Positions 44,814 to 54,310 are shown, numbered from the stretch's first letter. The stretch: 64,000 bases of DNA from Neolewinella xylanilytica (GCF_002934605.1 NZ_PTJC01000005.1:1364001-1428000), one strand, 5' to 3'. Notes: generated by a model from the letters alone, not told the origin. A program made the numbers and translations.

Positions 44814-45590
44814 ATGGAATCCGATTTTCAACTACCACCGGACCTGCTCGACAGGATAGACGCCTACTACGAAGGCGATCTGAGCGCCGAGGAAGCCGCT
44901 GCTCTCCGTGCCAGGTTACGGGCTGACGCGGAACTGGCCGCCGCGGCCGCCCGTTACGAAGCGGTCTACCGCCACGGCTTTCGGTCGTCGCCCGACGAGC
45001 TAAACAGTCGCGACGCGATGCGCGATACCCTCCACCAACTGGAAGCATCGCTCGAGCCGGTCACCCTCGGCCGGGAGCGTCGGCTATGGCCCCGCATCCT
45101 GGGCGTGGCGGCTACCGTGCTGCTATTGCTGGCCGTAGGATGGTGGTTGCTGGCGCGGCCGGATCCGGATACCCGCCTGGCGCAGGATAGTATCGAGTGG
45201 TTGCCGCGCGAAGGCGCCTTGCTGGGCCCCAGAGAGGATGCGGAGGAAGGACTCGACGCCTACGATCAGAAGGAGTACGAGCGGGCCTATCCGCTGTTGC
45301 GGGCCGGCGTCGCCTCCGGCACACTCGACAGTATCAACCTCCTGTACGCCGGCGTTTCCGCCCTGGCCATTGGACAAGCTGAAGAGGCTCAGCAACTGCT
45401 CACGGAAGTACTGGACACCGGGAGGTATCCCTACGACGAAGGCGACCTCCGCTTCTATCTTGCCCTGGCCGAACTGCAACTACAAAACCGGGAGGCTGCG
45501 CTCCGGCAACTGCAGCTGGCACGCGATCTGGAAGGCTATACTACCGATGATGCCCGCCAACTGCTCAACCAGCTAGAAGGGGAGGAGTAA
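44814..45590 (+). CDS. Single-pass membrane protein with TPRs, probable anti-sigma factor
   Basis: A 258-residue protein. The N-terminal cytosolic part (LLDRIDAYYEGDLSAEEAAA, then LRADAELAAAAARYEAVYR) is like the zf-HC2-free anti-sigma domains found beside ECF genes. A membrane helix spans about 88-110 (ILGVAATVLLLLAVGWWL). The periplasmic part has TPR-like pairs (AYDQKEYERAYPLLRAGVAS, IGQAEEAQQLLTEVLDTG). It follows the sigma gene by 6 nt, so co-expression and inhibition of that sigma factor are likely inferences. Similar sigma/TPR pairs in Bacteroidota are sometimes next to CHAT genes; a CHAT gene lies about 9 kb away here. Confidence 0.75.
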   Translation: MESDFQLPPDLLDRIDAYYEGDLSAEEAAALRARLRADAELAAAAARYEAVYRHGFRSSPDELNSRDAMRDTLHQLEASLEPVTLGRERRLWPRILGVAATVLLLLAVGWWLLARPDPDTRLAQDSIEWLPREGALLGPREDAEEGLDAYDQKEYERAYPLLRAGVASGTLDSINLLYAGVSALAIGQAEEAQQLLTEVLDTGRYPYDEGDLRFYLALAELQLQNREAALRQLQLARDLEGYTTDDARQLLNQLEGEE

Positions 45591-45867
45591 GGCGAGGAAA
45601 TGCAAAAAAGACGATCATTCGAAATAGCCCTGCCTGCGGTACGTTAGATCGTCCGGATGCCTATTCAAGTTTTTGAACCGCTTCCTGCTTGGCTAGCCCG
45701 GAGAACGCATCCGCTTTCTTGATGAAAGCAGGATGAACCGAAAGCTAAGCGCGCGAGGCATCCCCTTTTGTAGCGCCCCCTGCACCTGATTACCCTGACG
45801 ATCGACGCCGCCGACGGCCTGGAACTTTCCGGGGCCGGTCGGTCTGGTTTTCCCGCTTCACTCTCCG

Positions 45868-45875
45868 TAATTTTG
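45868..45875 (+). promoter_or_regulatory. -7 promoter element of the small exported protein gene
   Basis: TAATTTTG, perfect to TAnnTTTG, ends 2 nt before the ATG at 45878. The 287-nt gap upstream (45591-45877) shows no gene. Confidence 0.6.
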
Positions 45876-45877
45876 CT

Positions 45878-46306
45878 ATGCGTTACCTCATTCTAGGCAT
45901 TCTTTTGTCTCTCGGTACGATCCCGGCGGCCTCCGCCCAGTGCCAGCAACAATCCATCCGCTCCCAGCTTACCTCCGTTTCCGAACGCATGAGCGAAATC
46001 GGGTATCCCATGATCTACCTGACCTACTGCGGATCCATGGGGAAGAGCGACAGCCAATTCCACGATCTGGAGCTCTACGGCGGCGTTGCCTATAAGATCT
46101 TTGCCGTCTGTGACGGGGATTGCCCGGATCTCGACCTAAAACTGTACGATGAGAAGGGCAACCTCGTCGATGAGGATACCCTGGAGGATTATACGCCCAT
46201 CGTCGAAGTCAGTCCGACGGCCCCAACGCGCTACCGGGCTAAGGTGATCATGTACGAGTGTGAGACCGAGCCCTGCTATTACGCCATACGCGCGGTAGCG
46301 GAGTGA
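45878..46306 (+). CDS. Small exported protein of unknown function
   Basis: A 142-residue protein with a signal peptide ending SAQ (about 1-21). The mature part has six cysteines, including CDGDCPDLDLKLYDEKGNLV, and a C-terminal CETEPCYYAIRAV, fitting a disulfide-bonded beta domain of the pre-peptidase C-terminal (PPC) type. PPC-like domains bind or aid secretion; that match is tentative. It has its own promoter right after the sigma/anti-sigma pair. Confidence 0.65.
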   Translation: MRYLILGILLSLGTIPAASAQCQQQSIRSQLTSVSERMSEIGYPMIYLTYCGSMGKSDSQFHDLELYGGVAYKIFAVCDGDCPDLDLKLYDEKGNLVDEDTLEDYTPIVEVSPTAPTRYRAKVIMYECETEPCYYAIRAVAE

Positions 46307-46394
46307 GTCCCTTGCCCCCGCGCTTGTCCGTACGAACTCTCAGGGTCGGTTTGCGTACCATTCATAGGAGAACCAATCCCAAGAGAAAAGCTAT

Positions 46395-47186
46395 ATGACC
46401 AAAATCGCGACTACGGACTGGCACCACCAGCTCTACTTCTGGGGCCACGCCGCCAAAGGCTGCGTGTACGTAATGGTGGGCGGCCTGGCCCTTGCCACGG
46501 TAATCGGACAGGCCAGCGGTGGCCCCGAAGGCCCCCAGAAGATCGTGCGCTACCTCCAGGACGAGCCCTTCGGAACCGTCCTCCTCACCGTACTGGCACT
46601 CGGACTATTCGCTTACTGTGGCTGGCGCTGGTATAAAGCCCTCACCGACGAAGCCAACGACGGCACCGATCGCGAAGGAATCATGAGCCGCACCCACTAC
46701 GCGATCAGCGGTAGTATGTACGGTTTACTGGGCGTGTATACCCTCACCCTCGTGATCGGCGGCAGCACCGAAGGCGATAAACAGGCTCTCCTCGTCGAGC
46801 TCATGCAGGAGCCTTTCGGTATGGTGGGCGTGGGGTTTCTGGCCCTCGCCGCCCTCTACGCCGCCTACTGGCAGTACGATCGGGCGGTGCACGAAACCTT
46901 CCTGAACGATCTGCAGACGGATAAGATGGGCCGGAAGGAACGGGAAACCTACCGCTGGATGGGCAAACTGGGCTACGGATCACGGGTCATCGTCTACCTC
47001 GTCTTTACCTACTTCCTCGTCAAGGTCATCGTGGCCCAGGACGCCAGCCAGTATAAGGGACTCGGCGGCGTGCTCCACCTCATCAGCCAGGGCGCCGGTA
47101 GTGTATTTCTGGCCCTGATCGCGCTCGGACTGTTCCTCTACGGGGCCTTCGTACTCGTCAAGGCCCGCTACCGCCAACTAAGCTGA
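46395..47186 (+). CDS. DUF1206 integral membrane protein
   Basis: A 263-residue inner-membrane protein with six predicted helices in three repeated pairs. Each pair has the DUF1206 pattern of a helix starting near AAKGCVYVMVGGLAL, ISGSMYGLLGVYTLT or GYGSRVIVYLVFTYF and a second helix ending in GLFAYCGWRWYKAL-like or LGLFLYGAFVLVKARYR. Function unknown; members are often in stress or alkane-related loci, but nothing here supports that. The dispersed hairpin element begins 3 nt after its stop codon. Confidence 0.88.
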   Translation: MTKIATTDWHHQLYFWGHAAKGCVYVMVGGLALATVIGQASGGPEGPQKIVRYLQDEPFGTVLLTVLALGLFAYCGWRWYKALTDEANDGTDREGIMSRTHYAISGSMYGLLGVYTLTLVIGGSTEGDKQALLVELMQEPFGMVGVGFLALAALYAAYWQYDRAVHETFLNDLQTDKMGRKERETYRWMGKLGYGSRVIVYLVFTYFLVKVIVAQDASQYKGLGGVLHLISQGAGSVFLALIALGLFLYGAFVLVKARYRQLS

Positions 47187-47188
47187 GG

Positions 47189-47200
47189 GCGCCGGAGCGC
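47189..47200 (+). repeat. Dispersed palindromic element, copy 3
   Basis: GCGCCGGAGCGC followed by AGGTG, as at 63827. It directly follows the DUF1206 stop. Confidence 0.55.
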
Positions 47201-47295
47201 AGGTGAAAAGCCGGGCGGCGAAGCGAGCGCCCCGACGCAACTGTTTCCGGCCAGGGGATGCGGAAAGTTTCCGGCCCGCCGCTTATCTTAGTTCC

Positions 47296-48069
47296 ATGAC
47301 TGATCAGTTGTCCGGCATCGCGAATTATTGCTTTCGCTGGTGCGAGCGCTGCCCCTTTACGGACCGCTGCGGCGTCTACTCCCTCGGCAGGGAGTTGGGG
47401 GCCGAGGGGAGGCAACAGAACACCATGCCCCGGGCCTTTCCCGCCCTTAGCGGTTCTTACGCCGACTTTCTGCGGCGGTTGGAAAAGCAGTTGATGGTGG
47501 ATGGCGTAAGCCTGCAGGAGCTGGAGACCGACCCGCCGCTGCCGGTGGCCGAAATAAAGAGTCGCTCCCGCAGCATGGTGATAGAATACCTAAGCGCCTC
47601 TCAGTGGACGCGGCCCCTGCTCCAGTCCGCCAATTTCGACGACCCTTCCGTTCAGGCCGCCCACGCCCTCAACTGGTACGTAGTCATGCTGGGCCCCAAG
47701 GTGCAACGCTGCCTGCACAGCCGGGAGGAAACCACCGAGCAGGGAGACGGATTTTTTTACGAGGATGCCCGCCGTACCGCCTATCTCACCTTGCTGTGTC
47801 TCGCCAGGGCCACCGCGGCCGTCACGGTGCTGCTGGAACGTTCCGTTTCCCCCCGCTCCCGTCTGGTCGGCCTGGTGGTTCAGTTCATCCGGCTAACGGA
47901 AAGCATCCGGCGGGTATTTCCCGACGTAAGCCTCTACCCACCGCCTCACTGGGACCAGGAACCATACCTCTCGGAGCAACTGGCGTTTTACGGTGGGGTG
48001 CTTCCCCTGCATCCCTTCCTCGAAGGAATGTGGCGCTACGGCGGCGAACGGGCGCCGGGAGGAGGCTAA
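47296..48069 (+). CDS. Unknown protein with N-terminal cysteine cluster
   Basis: A 257-residue cytosolic protein, not recognised. The N-terminus has C-x3-C-x2-C-x5-C (NYCFRWCERCPFTDRC), suited to zinc or an iron-sulphur cluster. The remainder is mostly helical (ARRTAYLTLLCLARATAAVT, LVGLVVQFIRLTESIRRVF). The start at 47296 is chosen because TATCTTAG, a near -7 box, lies at 47284-47291 and the upstream frame runs through the dispersed repeat. It is convergent with the 574-residue unknown gene; the two 3' ends overlap by 4 bp. Confidence 0.65.
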   Translation: MTDQLSGIANYCFRWCERCPFTDRCGVYSLGRELGAEGRQQNTMPRAFPALSGSYADFLRRLEKQLMVDGVSLQELETDPPLPVAEIKSRSRSMVIEYLSASQWTRPLLQSANFDDPSVQAAHALNWYVVMLGPKVQRCLHSREETTEQGDGFFYEDARRTAYLTLLCLARATAAVTVLLERSVSPRSRLVGLVVQFIRLTESIRRVFPDVSLYPPPHWDQEPYLSEQLAFYGGVLPLHPFLEGMWRYGGERAPGGG

Positions 48070-49790
48070 AGGCAAAAACCCGGAAACTGGGCACCGGTTA
48101 CCCGCCACTCCTCACCTTCCAGGATGAATTCCATCACGCCGCCCCCCTCGAACACTTCTTTCTCCCCCGAAGCGGCATTTACTACCTCGTAGGCTACCAG
48201 GTAAAACTGGATGGCCTGCCGGTCGGTCGGGGGTTCTACCTGCGGCCCGTCGATCACGTCGAAGGCCAGGCCAACGATTTCCCGCCACTGCCTACGCCAG
48301 TTGAGGAGGTGATCCAGGCCGCGCTGCCGGGGCACGAGCCGGTTAGCGAGCCGCATTTCCGTGGCCAGCAGGTCGACGGGGAAAGGTACGTCGAGGCGGA
48401 AAAGTGATAGTAGGAAGTGCTCCGTCAGCGCTTCGATGGGGTCCATACTGGCAATAACCACCTCGGAGAATGACAGGGCCCGCCGGCTCCCGGGAGGGGG
48501 AGGTACGATCTCGAAGTCGAGCAGCAGGTTGTGTAAATAGTCGTAATAATCCTTCGGTTCGAGCTCCTTGGCTTCGTCTTCCACTAGCAGGATGCCGACC
48601 CGTTCCAGGGCTTCGGTTAGCCTGCGCGCCTCCCTGGTGGCGATTTGGTTATCGGGAATGTCGCTCGGCAGTAAGATGGGCATATCCCCGAGCAGGCTGC
48701 GTACCGTCACGGTATCCTGAGCCGCTTGCTGTTCCTCGAACTGGCGGACCTGCTCCTGGAAAGCTTCCAGCATTTCCAGCGGGAGTTCGTCCGAAGTGTA
48801 GGATTGACTGCCCATCTCCGCATCGAAGAGGGCGGTCCGCAACTGCCGTTCGTAGTTTTCCTCTTCGGTGGGCGGGTCGGGGGCCGCGCCCCGGTCGAGG
48901 TAAAACAGTTTCCGGAACGCAATCGTGGTCCCTACGCCGGGAGAATGGTATGGGCCACCTGCATTCGGCTTCACCCCGATCAGGCCGTAGTAGGCGAGGT
49001 AGTGTTCCAGCAGCCGGAGCTGCAGGGCCGTAGTCAGCTGGGTGCCTGGGAAGTCCCTTTCCAGCAAGGGGAAGGCGCGCCGGAGCCGCTCGCCGTAGAA
49101 GGTCGCCGGCCTTTCCTCGGTACCGAACAGCAACAGCAGGTAGGCCAGGTAGCCGAAGACGTGCTGGAGAGCGGACGACTCGGGGTATCCGTCCGCCCAG
49201 CCGAGATTGAACAGCTTGAGGTGCTGGCGAAATAGGGTAGCGAAAAAAGCGTGCTCCGAAAGCGCGCGGGCTTTTTTCCCCTTCGCGGTCAGGCTCAGCT
49301 TGTTGTGCCGCTTCTTCGTCCAGCCCATGACCAGGGGCAGGTGCTTGGCCACCTGGGCCGGCAGGTAGTCGTCCTCGCCGGAAAGCTTGGTGATGCCGCT
49401 ATCGATGTCGCGGGCGGGGAGTAAGCCGGTGGCGTACCATTCCTTCACCAGGCCAGCGGGCAGGTTCCCCTTCTTGGTGAGGGGTATATCCCTTTCGGCC
49501 AGGCGATCCAGTAGGTCGCGTACGAAATGTACCAGGGGCATGGCGGCCGGCGGGGGCACGTCAGCGTCCGACAGCCGGACGATGCTCCCGCGGTCTAGGA
49601 AGTTATGGAGAAGCCGGTGCACCTGGCCCGGGCGCAAACCCTCAAAATCATCGAGGGGCTGGTCGGAAAGGTCTTCAAAGGCAGTAGGCATGTATGGGTG
49701 GCGTAGGTCGAAAGAAAGGTAAGATAAAGCGCGGCCCACCAACGAGCTCCACGCCTGCATCCGTCCCTTAAATGAAAATTCTAATTCCAT
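48066..49790 (-). CDS. Unknown cytosolic protein, possible HTH segment
   Basis: A 574-residue protein I do not recognise. It is soluble and helical, with a charged segment TKKRHNKLSLTAKGKKA (about 155-170) like a small winged-helix piece, and a Gln/Glu-rich coil (LEAFQEQVRQFEEQQAAQD). The C-terminal ~110 residues may be a separate alpha+beta domain (AIQFYLVAYEVVNAASGEKE). The ATG at 49790 overlaps the start codon of the divergent vWA gene; an ATG at 49760 is an alternative that would leave 28 bp between the genes. No function is proposed. Confidence 0.6.
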   Translation of the reverse strand: MELEFSFKGRMQAWSSLVGRALSYLSFDLRHPYMPTAFEDLSDQPLDDFEGLRPGQVHRLLHNFLDRGSIVRLSDADVPPPAAMPLVHFVRDLLDRLAERDIPLTKKGNLPAGLVKEWYATGLLPARDIDSGITKLSGEDDYLPAQVAKHLPLVMGWTKKRHNKLSLTAKGKKARALSEHAFFATLFRQHLKLFNLGWADGYPESSALQHVFGYLAYLLLLFGTEERPATFYGERLRRAFPLLERDFPGTQLTTALQLRLLEHYLAYYGLIGVKPNAGGPYHSPGVGTTIAFRKLFYLDRGAAPDPPTEEENYERQLRTALFDAEMGSQSYTSDELPLEMLEAFQEQVRQFEEQQAAQDTVTVRSLLGDMPILLPSDIPDNQIATREARRLTEALERVGILLVEDEAKELEPKDYYDYLHNLLLDFEIVPPPPGSRRALSFSEVVIASMDPIEALTEHFLLSLFRLDVPFPVDLLATEMRLANRLVPRQRGLDHLLNWRRQWREIVGLAFDVIDGPQVEPPTDRQAIQFYLVAYEVVNAASGEKEVFEGGGVMEFILEGEEWRVTGAQFPGFCL

Positions 49791-50934
49791 GCGGCTCCTT
49801 TCCTGGCTTTTCGTGTCGACTACCCTGCTGCTCACGGCCTGTACGGCGGACTCCTACACCCCCGCTGCCTTGCCGACCACCTTCGAAACAGTTGACGGAA
49901 GCGAAAGCACGCCCGACCGGGGGCAACATCCCGCTTCCGATCGCAGCGGGCTCATCACCGCGGGCGAATGGAACGACCTGGATCACTGGGGTTTCTGGCA
50001 GGACCTGACCGGACACCAGGAGTACGGGCACAGCATCTCCGACTGGGGCATTCACACGACCGAACGGATCCGTATTCAGGTCACCGACGCAAGCGGCGAA
50101 CCGGCCCGCGATGTGGAAGTCCGGGCTGCTTCCGGAGGTCAACATTTCACCACCCGCACCGACCACCGCGGTCGGGCTGAATGCTTTTTCGCCACTGCTT
50201 CCGATCTCGAGCTAATGGTCGACGGAAGGGAGGTTGACGAAAGGGTGACCGAGGAAGTAAGCGGCGCCATCGTCGTGCGCCTGGACTACGAGACCGAGCG
50301 TTCCGGGGCCGTCGACCTGGCTTTTTTAGTGGATGCCACCGGTTCCATGGGCGATGAATTGGAGTTTCTCAAGGATGATCTCCATGCGATCCTGCAGGAG
50401 GTGGGAGATAAGCACGCTACTATCCAATTACGGACCGCCGCCGTATTCTACCGCGATACGGACGACGCCTACCTCACCCGCCATTCCCCGTTTACGGAAG
50501 ACCTCGCAACGATGACGGCCTTCATCGCTCAGCAGTCGGCGGACGGCGGAGGGGATTTTCCCGAGGCGGTTCACACGGCGCTCCAGGTTGCCCTGCATGA
50601 ACTGCGGTGGTCGACAAAGGCCCGCACCCGCGTCGCTTTCCTCCTGCTCGACGCACCCCCCCACAGTGACGCGCAGACCGTGGCCACCTACCGTGGCCTG
50701 CTGGAGGAAGCGGCAGCGGCCGGCATTCACCTCGTTCCCATCGTTGCGAGCGGTATCGATAAGCCAACCGAATTCCTGATGCGCCTGACGGCGATCGTAA
50801 CCAATGGTACGTACGTGTTCATCACGGACGACAGCGGCATAGGCAACGACCACCTGGAGCCAACCGTCGGGCCATTCGAAGTGGAGTATCTAAAGGACCT
50901 CCTGCTGCGCCTGATCGACCAATCCATCGATTAA
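49789..50934 (+). CDS. vWA-domain lipoprotein
   Basis: A 381-residue lipoprotein (LLTAC, Cys18). Residues about 85-150 form a small CarboxypepD_reg/Ig-like domain (IRIQVTDASGEPARDVEVRA). Residues about 170-380 form a von Willebrand A domain with the MIDAS motif DATGSM (in LAFLVDATGSMGDELEFL) and a later Asp in LLLDAPPHSD. vWA proteins bind partners through a metal ion; the ligand here is unknown. It is exported, probably to the outer membrane or surface. Its start codon overlaps that of the divergent neighbour. Confidence 0.88.
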   Translation: MRLLSWLFVSTTLLLTACTADSYTPAALPTTFETVDGSESTPDRGQHPASDRSGLITAGEWNDLDHWGFWQDLTGHQEYGHSISDWGIHTTERIRIQVTDASGEPARDVEVRAASGGQHFTTRTDHRGRAECFFATASDLELMVDGREVDERVTEEVSGAIVVRLDYETERSGAVDLAFLVDATGSMGDELEFLKDDLHAILQEVGDKHATIQLRTAAVFYRDTDDAYLTRHSPFTEDLATMTAFIAQQSADGGGDFPEAVHTALQVALHELRWSTKARTRVAFLLLDAPPHSDAQTVATYRGLLEEAAAAGIHLVPIVASGIDKPTEFLMRLTAIVTNGTYVFITDDSGIGNDHLEPTVGPFEVEYLKDLLLRLIDQSID

Positions 50935-50961
50935 CGGCCAGTCACAGCCTGGCCCAGCCGG

Positions 50962-53682
50962 CTATCGCTTTCCGCTTAGTAGTTTCTTGAGTTCGGCGTA
51001 ATCCTCCTGACCCTCGAACGGCTTGTCACCGGCAATGATACTGGTGGCGATTTCGTGGCGGGCCTTGATCGTGGCGTCCTGATTCGAGCGGGCGGAAAAA
51101 ATCAGTTCGTAGGCGCCGATCCCTGCCTCCTCGTAAAGCGCTTCGCTCGGCCGGAAAGTGAGGATCAGGTCCTTGCCCACACGCGTCGTCCCGTAATCGA
51201 TGGTATCCGCGTTGGGGTGGAATAGCCCGAGGTCGAAATGCTCGAAGGGAAAATCCTCGAAGAGCATGGAATAGAAGGGAGGACACAGGGCCACTTCCTC
51301 ACACCCCGGGCAGCGGTACTTGACGAGACAGTTTCTCGGAATGGGATCGCGCCCGTAACAGGGAAAGCGCCCCCCGCAGTCGATGCCGATGCGGAAATCA
51401 TCCAGGTCGAGATCGATACACAGGGCCGGGTTCAGCAAACAGGGGCTTGCGGCGGCGGGCGGTGACCCGGCGATGCGCATCCGGAACATTCCCCGACCTT
51501 TGGTGCCGATGTAAACGTTCAGGCCGTTATCGCCGAACGGCATGGGGGCTTCTTCAAAGTGGGCGAACTTCGGACGTGGCACCTGGATGCCCGACGGGTC
51601 ATCGGGGTCGGTTACCGGCCGCCAGCTTTCCCCCCCATCGAAGGAGATGAACAGTCCGGCATCGGCGGCGCCCGCCACAATCACCTCCTCATCGTACGGA
51701 TTGAAGGCAACGAGACTGGGTTGCAGGTATCTTCCCCGGGGCGTCAATTCCGAGGTGATCGAATACCGGTACGTACCGCCGCCGGTCATGAGGTCGTCCA
51801 GTTCGGGCAGTGCATCCCAGGAAGCTCCCCCGTCTACACTCAGGAGCATTTGGGGCGACAAACCGGACACGAAGTGAGAGGCGATGATACGGTCGGGATT
51901 GGTAGGGTGGGCGTCGAATACTCCGAATCCGCCCCTGCCCCCCGGCGGGTCGACGGTCGTCCAGGCGCCGGTGACGGAGAGGCCGTCCTTCCGTCGGACC
52001 CGATCGCTTCCGCTCCCGTCGCCCGCCCCGATCTGGGCGTATACCACCACGTTACCCGAAGATTCGGTCGCGACGTGCAGACCCGAGACGCTGGCCGGTA
52101 CGTTGGAGGACCCCAGGCTGTTCCAGGTGATCGGATTGGCGCGAATATTGGTGGTGAAATACACCCCGGTTGAGGTAGCGACGATGAACCGGTTGCCACC
52201 GGCGTTCACGATTAGGTCGCCATCGAAGAAGGGGCGCACGTTTCCCGGAGGATAGGTGTTGATCTCCCTGCCTCCGACCATGTCCCGATCCCGCAGAAAG
52301 AGGAGGTTAAAGCGGCCGGGGCGGAAGCAACAAACGGAATACAGTACGCTACTCCGGTTCGGTGCCACGTCGAAGCCGTCGCAGCAGTCCCGGTTATTCC
52401 AGATGGGATCCGGACTGCTTGCGTTAGGGGTGACGTAGGTACCATTGTCCATTAAGCCCGCGTACAGGTATTCACCGGGTTCGCTATTGAATCCCGCCAT
52501 ACCGAATACCCACAGCGCCCGGACCGTGGTGGCGGGTTGTTCCCAGGCGGGGGAGTGACAGCCCGATCCACCGGCCGTATTTAAGTAGACCCCACCGTCG
52601 GAGGCCATGGCTACCGGGCAGGCGTCGACCGAAACCGTGGGGTCGAAGAGGATGTCGCCCAAATCGTTGTGCCCCCCGACGGTTCTCGTGAAGGGGCCCG
52701 TCCAGGTATTGTCCGGGCAGCGGGCGCTTCCACCGGGGGCGGGGTCAGCGGGGGTGGAGCAGCTACAGCGGTGCAGGTCGATATCCCCGAACCACAGATC
52801 GTAGGCCGTGCCGGTCCGGTTGTTGACCTTCACGAAGGGTATCCTGCCCTGGGGGGCGGGGTTGACCATGGTGTTCCGCCAGGTTTCCCCGCCGTCGGTG
52901 GTGTGGAAGATCAGGGTGCCGACGGTAGCGAAGAGCACGTAGTCCTCGTCGGGGGATACGGCGATCGTGGCGATTCCCGACGGGAGCGCATTCGCGGGGT
53001 CGGAGGTGGTCGTCCAGGTTAGTCCGTTATCGGTGGACCGGAAATGCCCATCGTCCCCAACGATGTCTACGATTCCGTTGTGTACGACGACGTCCATGAT
53101 CCGGTCGGGGGAGTTCCGGGGAGTTGGGTCCACGAAATTCCACGTGGCCCCTCCATTGGTGGAGATGGCCAGCCCGCAGCTCGTGCCTGCGTACACCCGA
53201 TCGGGGTTGTCACGATCGAAGGCGATACCGTAGCCGGATAGCGTTTCGGCTTCCACGGCCCTTTGGCAGAAGCCGGTGGGCGGGGTAAAGGATGCCGGCC
53301 TGGTCCAGCTCGTTCCCCCGTCGGTGCTGCGGTTAAGCCCGGACAGGCTGCTCAGGCGGCCGTCGTAGGTCGAAGTGGCCAGTACAACGTTCGGATCGGC
53401 GGGGCTTACCTCCACATCTACCGTCAGGGTAGGGAGGTGGCCGTCGAGGCGCTCCCAGTTGTTCCCGCGATCCCTGCTGCGGAAGAGACCACCCAGCTCA
53501 CTCGCCGCGTAAAGGCTGTTGCCGTCACCGCTAATGGCGAGCTTGTTTACCCTGCCACCGGAGGCCCCGTTCGGGTTGGTGGCGTCGAGGGTGGAGGAGG
53601 TGGGGTTGATTTCAGTCAGCGTGATGGACTGTCCGGAAAGGGTAGACAGTAATAGCAGTGGCAGGATGGGAAGAATTCTCAT
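50962..53682 (-). CDS. Exported sortilin/VPS10-like propeller protein (BNR repeats)
   Basis: A 906-residue exported protein with a signal peptide ending LSGQ. Repeated Asp-box/BNR motifs (RSRDRGNNWERLDGHL, RSTDGGTSWT, STNGGATWNFVD, HTTDGGETWRNTM, SVDGGASWDAL, SFDGGESWRPV) indicate a large propeller of the sortilin/glycosyl-hydrolase-74-like type. A cysteine-rich patch follows (about 740-800, CLLNPALCIDLDLDDFRIGI). No T9SS sorting domain is seen. The active residues of GH74 could not be confirmed, so a binding role is as likely. It follows a lipoprotein gene by 34 nt. Confidence 0.82.
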   Translation of the reverse strand: MRILPILPLLLLSTLSGQSITLTEINPTSSTLDATNPNGASGGRVNKLAISGDGNSLYAASELGGLFRSRDRGNNWERLDGHLPTLTVDVEVSPADPNVVLATSTYDGRLSSLSGLNRSTDGGTSWTRPASFTPPTGFCQRAVEAETLSGYGIAFDRDNPDRVYAGTSCGLAISTNGGATWNFVDPTPRNSPDRIMDVVVHNGIVDIVGDDGHFRSTDNGLTWTTTSDPANALPSGIATIAVSPDEDYVLFATVGTLIFHTTDGGETWRNTMVNPAPQGRIPFVKVNNRTGTAYDLWFGDIDLHRCSCSTPADPAPGGSARCPDNTWTGPFTRTVGGHNDLGDILFDPTVSVDACPVAMASDGGVYLNTAGGSGCHSPAWEQPATTVRALWVFGMAGFNSEPGEYLYAGLMDNGTYVTPNASSPDPIWNNRDCCDGFDVAPNRSSVLYSVCCFRPGRFNLLFLRDRDMVGGREINTYPPGNVRPFFDGDLIVNAGGNRFIVATSTGVYFTTNIRANPITWNSLGSSNVPASVSGLHVATESSGNVVVYAQIGAGDGSGSDRVRRKDGLSVTGAWTTVDPPGGRGGFGVFDAHPTNPDRIIASHFVSGLSPQMLLSVDGGASWDALPELDDLMTGGGTYRYSITSELTPRGRYLQPSLVAFNPYDEEVIVAGAADAGLFISFDGGESWRPVTDPDDPSGIQVPRPKFAHFEEAPMPFGDNGLNVYIGTKGRGMFRMRIAGSPPAAASPCLLNPALCIDLDLDDFRIGIDCGGRFPCYGRDPIPRNCLVKYRCPGCEEVALCPPFYSMLFEDFPFEHFDLGLFHPNADTIDYGTTRVGKDLILTFRPSEALYEEAGIGAYELIFSARSNQDATIKARHEIATSIIAGDKPFEGQEDYAELKKLLSGKR

Positions 53683-53716
53683 GGCAATAGGGGTTGGTAG
53701 GTAAGCGGGAATCCGG

Positions 53717-54310
53717 TTAGCGATCAGGAGAATCAAAGGGGCAGACGGGGGCGTCGAACCGAATGGTTTGACCGGGGAGCCAGCTGTCGTCGGTGGGGGA
53801 GAAGGTGGATACGCGCAGGTAATACGTCATACCGGGAACCAGCCCGGCCAACGCGAGGCGATTCCCCCCGCTTCGGTTTTCGGTGGTGAAGTCACGGACG
53901 CGTACGTCGGCCAGGCTGCTGGTCAGATTAGCGGCCCGCCCCTGTTCGGCGGTGAACTGGAAAGCTTTCTTCTCGCCGGGAAGGAGGGTGTAAAACAGGT
54001 CTTGCTCGAACCCCTGCTTGTAGGGCGTCAAATCGATTCGGTAGGCGGTTCCCCGTTCCTGGACCTTGGCCCAGGTGACCAGGACGAGGCTTTCGCGCGG
54101 CAATTCGACATCGCAGTCCGGGGAGACGACCAGATCGGGTATTTCCTGCAACTTGGCGGCGTCAACCGGTAGATTGGCCGGTGGCACCCGATCGGTGATT
54201 CGGGTGCCGGACGGGCATCCGGTAAGGAGTAGGCACGAGACCAGTAGCAGAATGGAAAACCGGAGCGGGGTGGCGGAATCCGGAGGAAACAGCGTGGGAG
54301 AGGTAAACAT
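53717..54310 (-). CDS. Lipoprotein with fibronectin-like domain
   Basis: A 197-residue lipoprotein. A long n-region precedes the hydrophobic signal and lipobox (LLLTGC, Cys32). The mature part resembles one fibronectin type III or Ig-like domain: VLVTWAKVQERGTAYRIDLT near the start and LVPGMTYYLRVSTFSPTDDS near the end. It probably binds or anchors a partner, perhaps the propeller protein encoded 34 nt downstream in the same operon. The start is chosen at 54310; an in-frame ATG at 54337 is possible. Confidence 0.65.
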   Translation of the reverse strand: MFTSPTLFPPDSATPLRFSILLLVSCLLLTGCPSGTRITDRVPPANLPVDAAKLQEIPDLVVSPDCDVELPRESLVLVTWAKVQERGTAYRIDLTPYKQGFEQDLFYTLLPGEKKAFQFTAEQGRAANLTSSLADVRVRDFTTENRSGGNRLALAGLVPGMTYYLRVSTFSPTDDSWLPGQTIRFDAPVCPFDSPDR

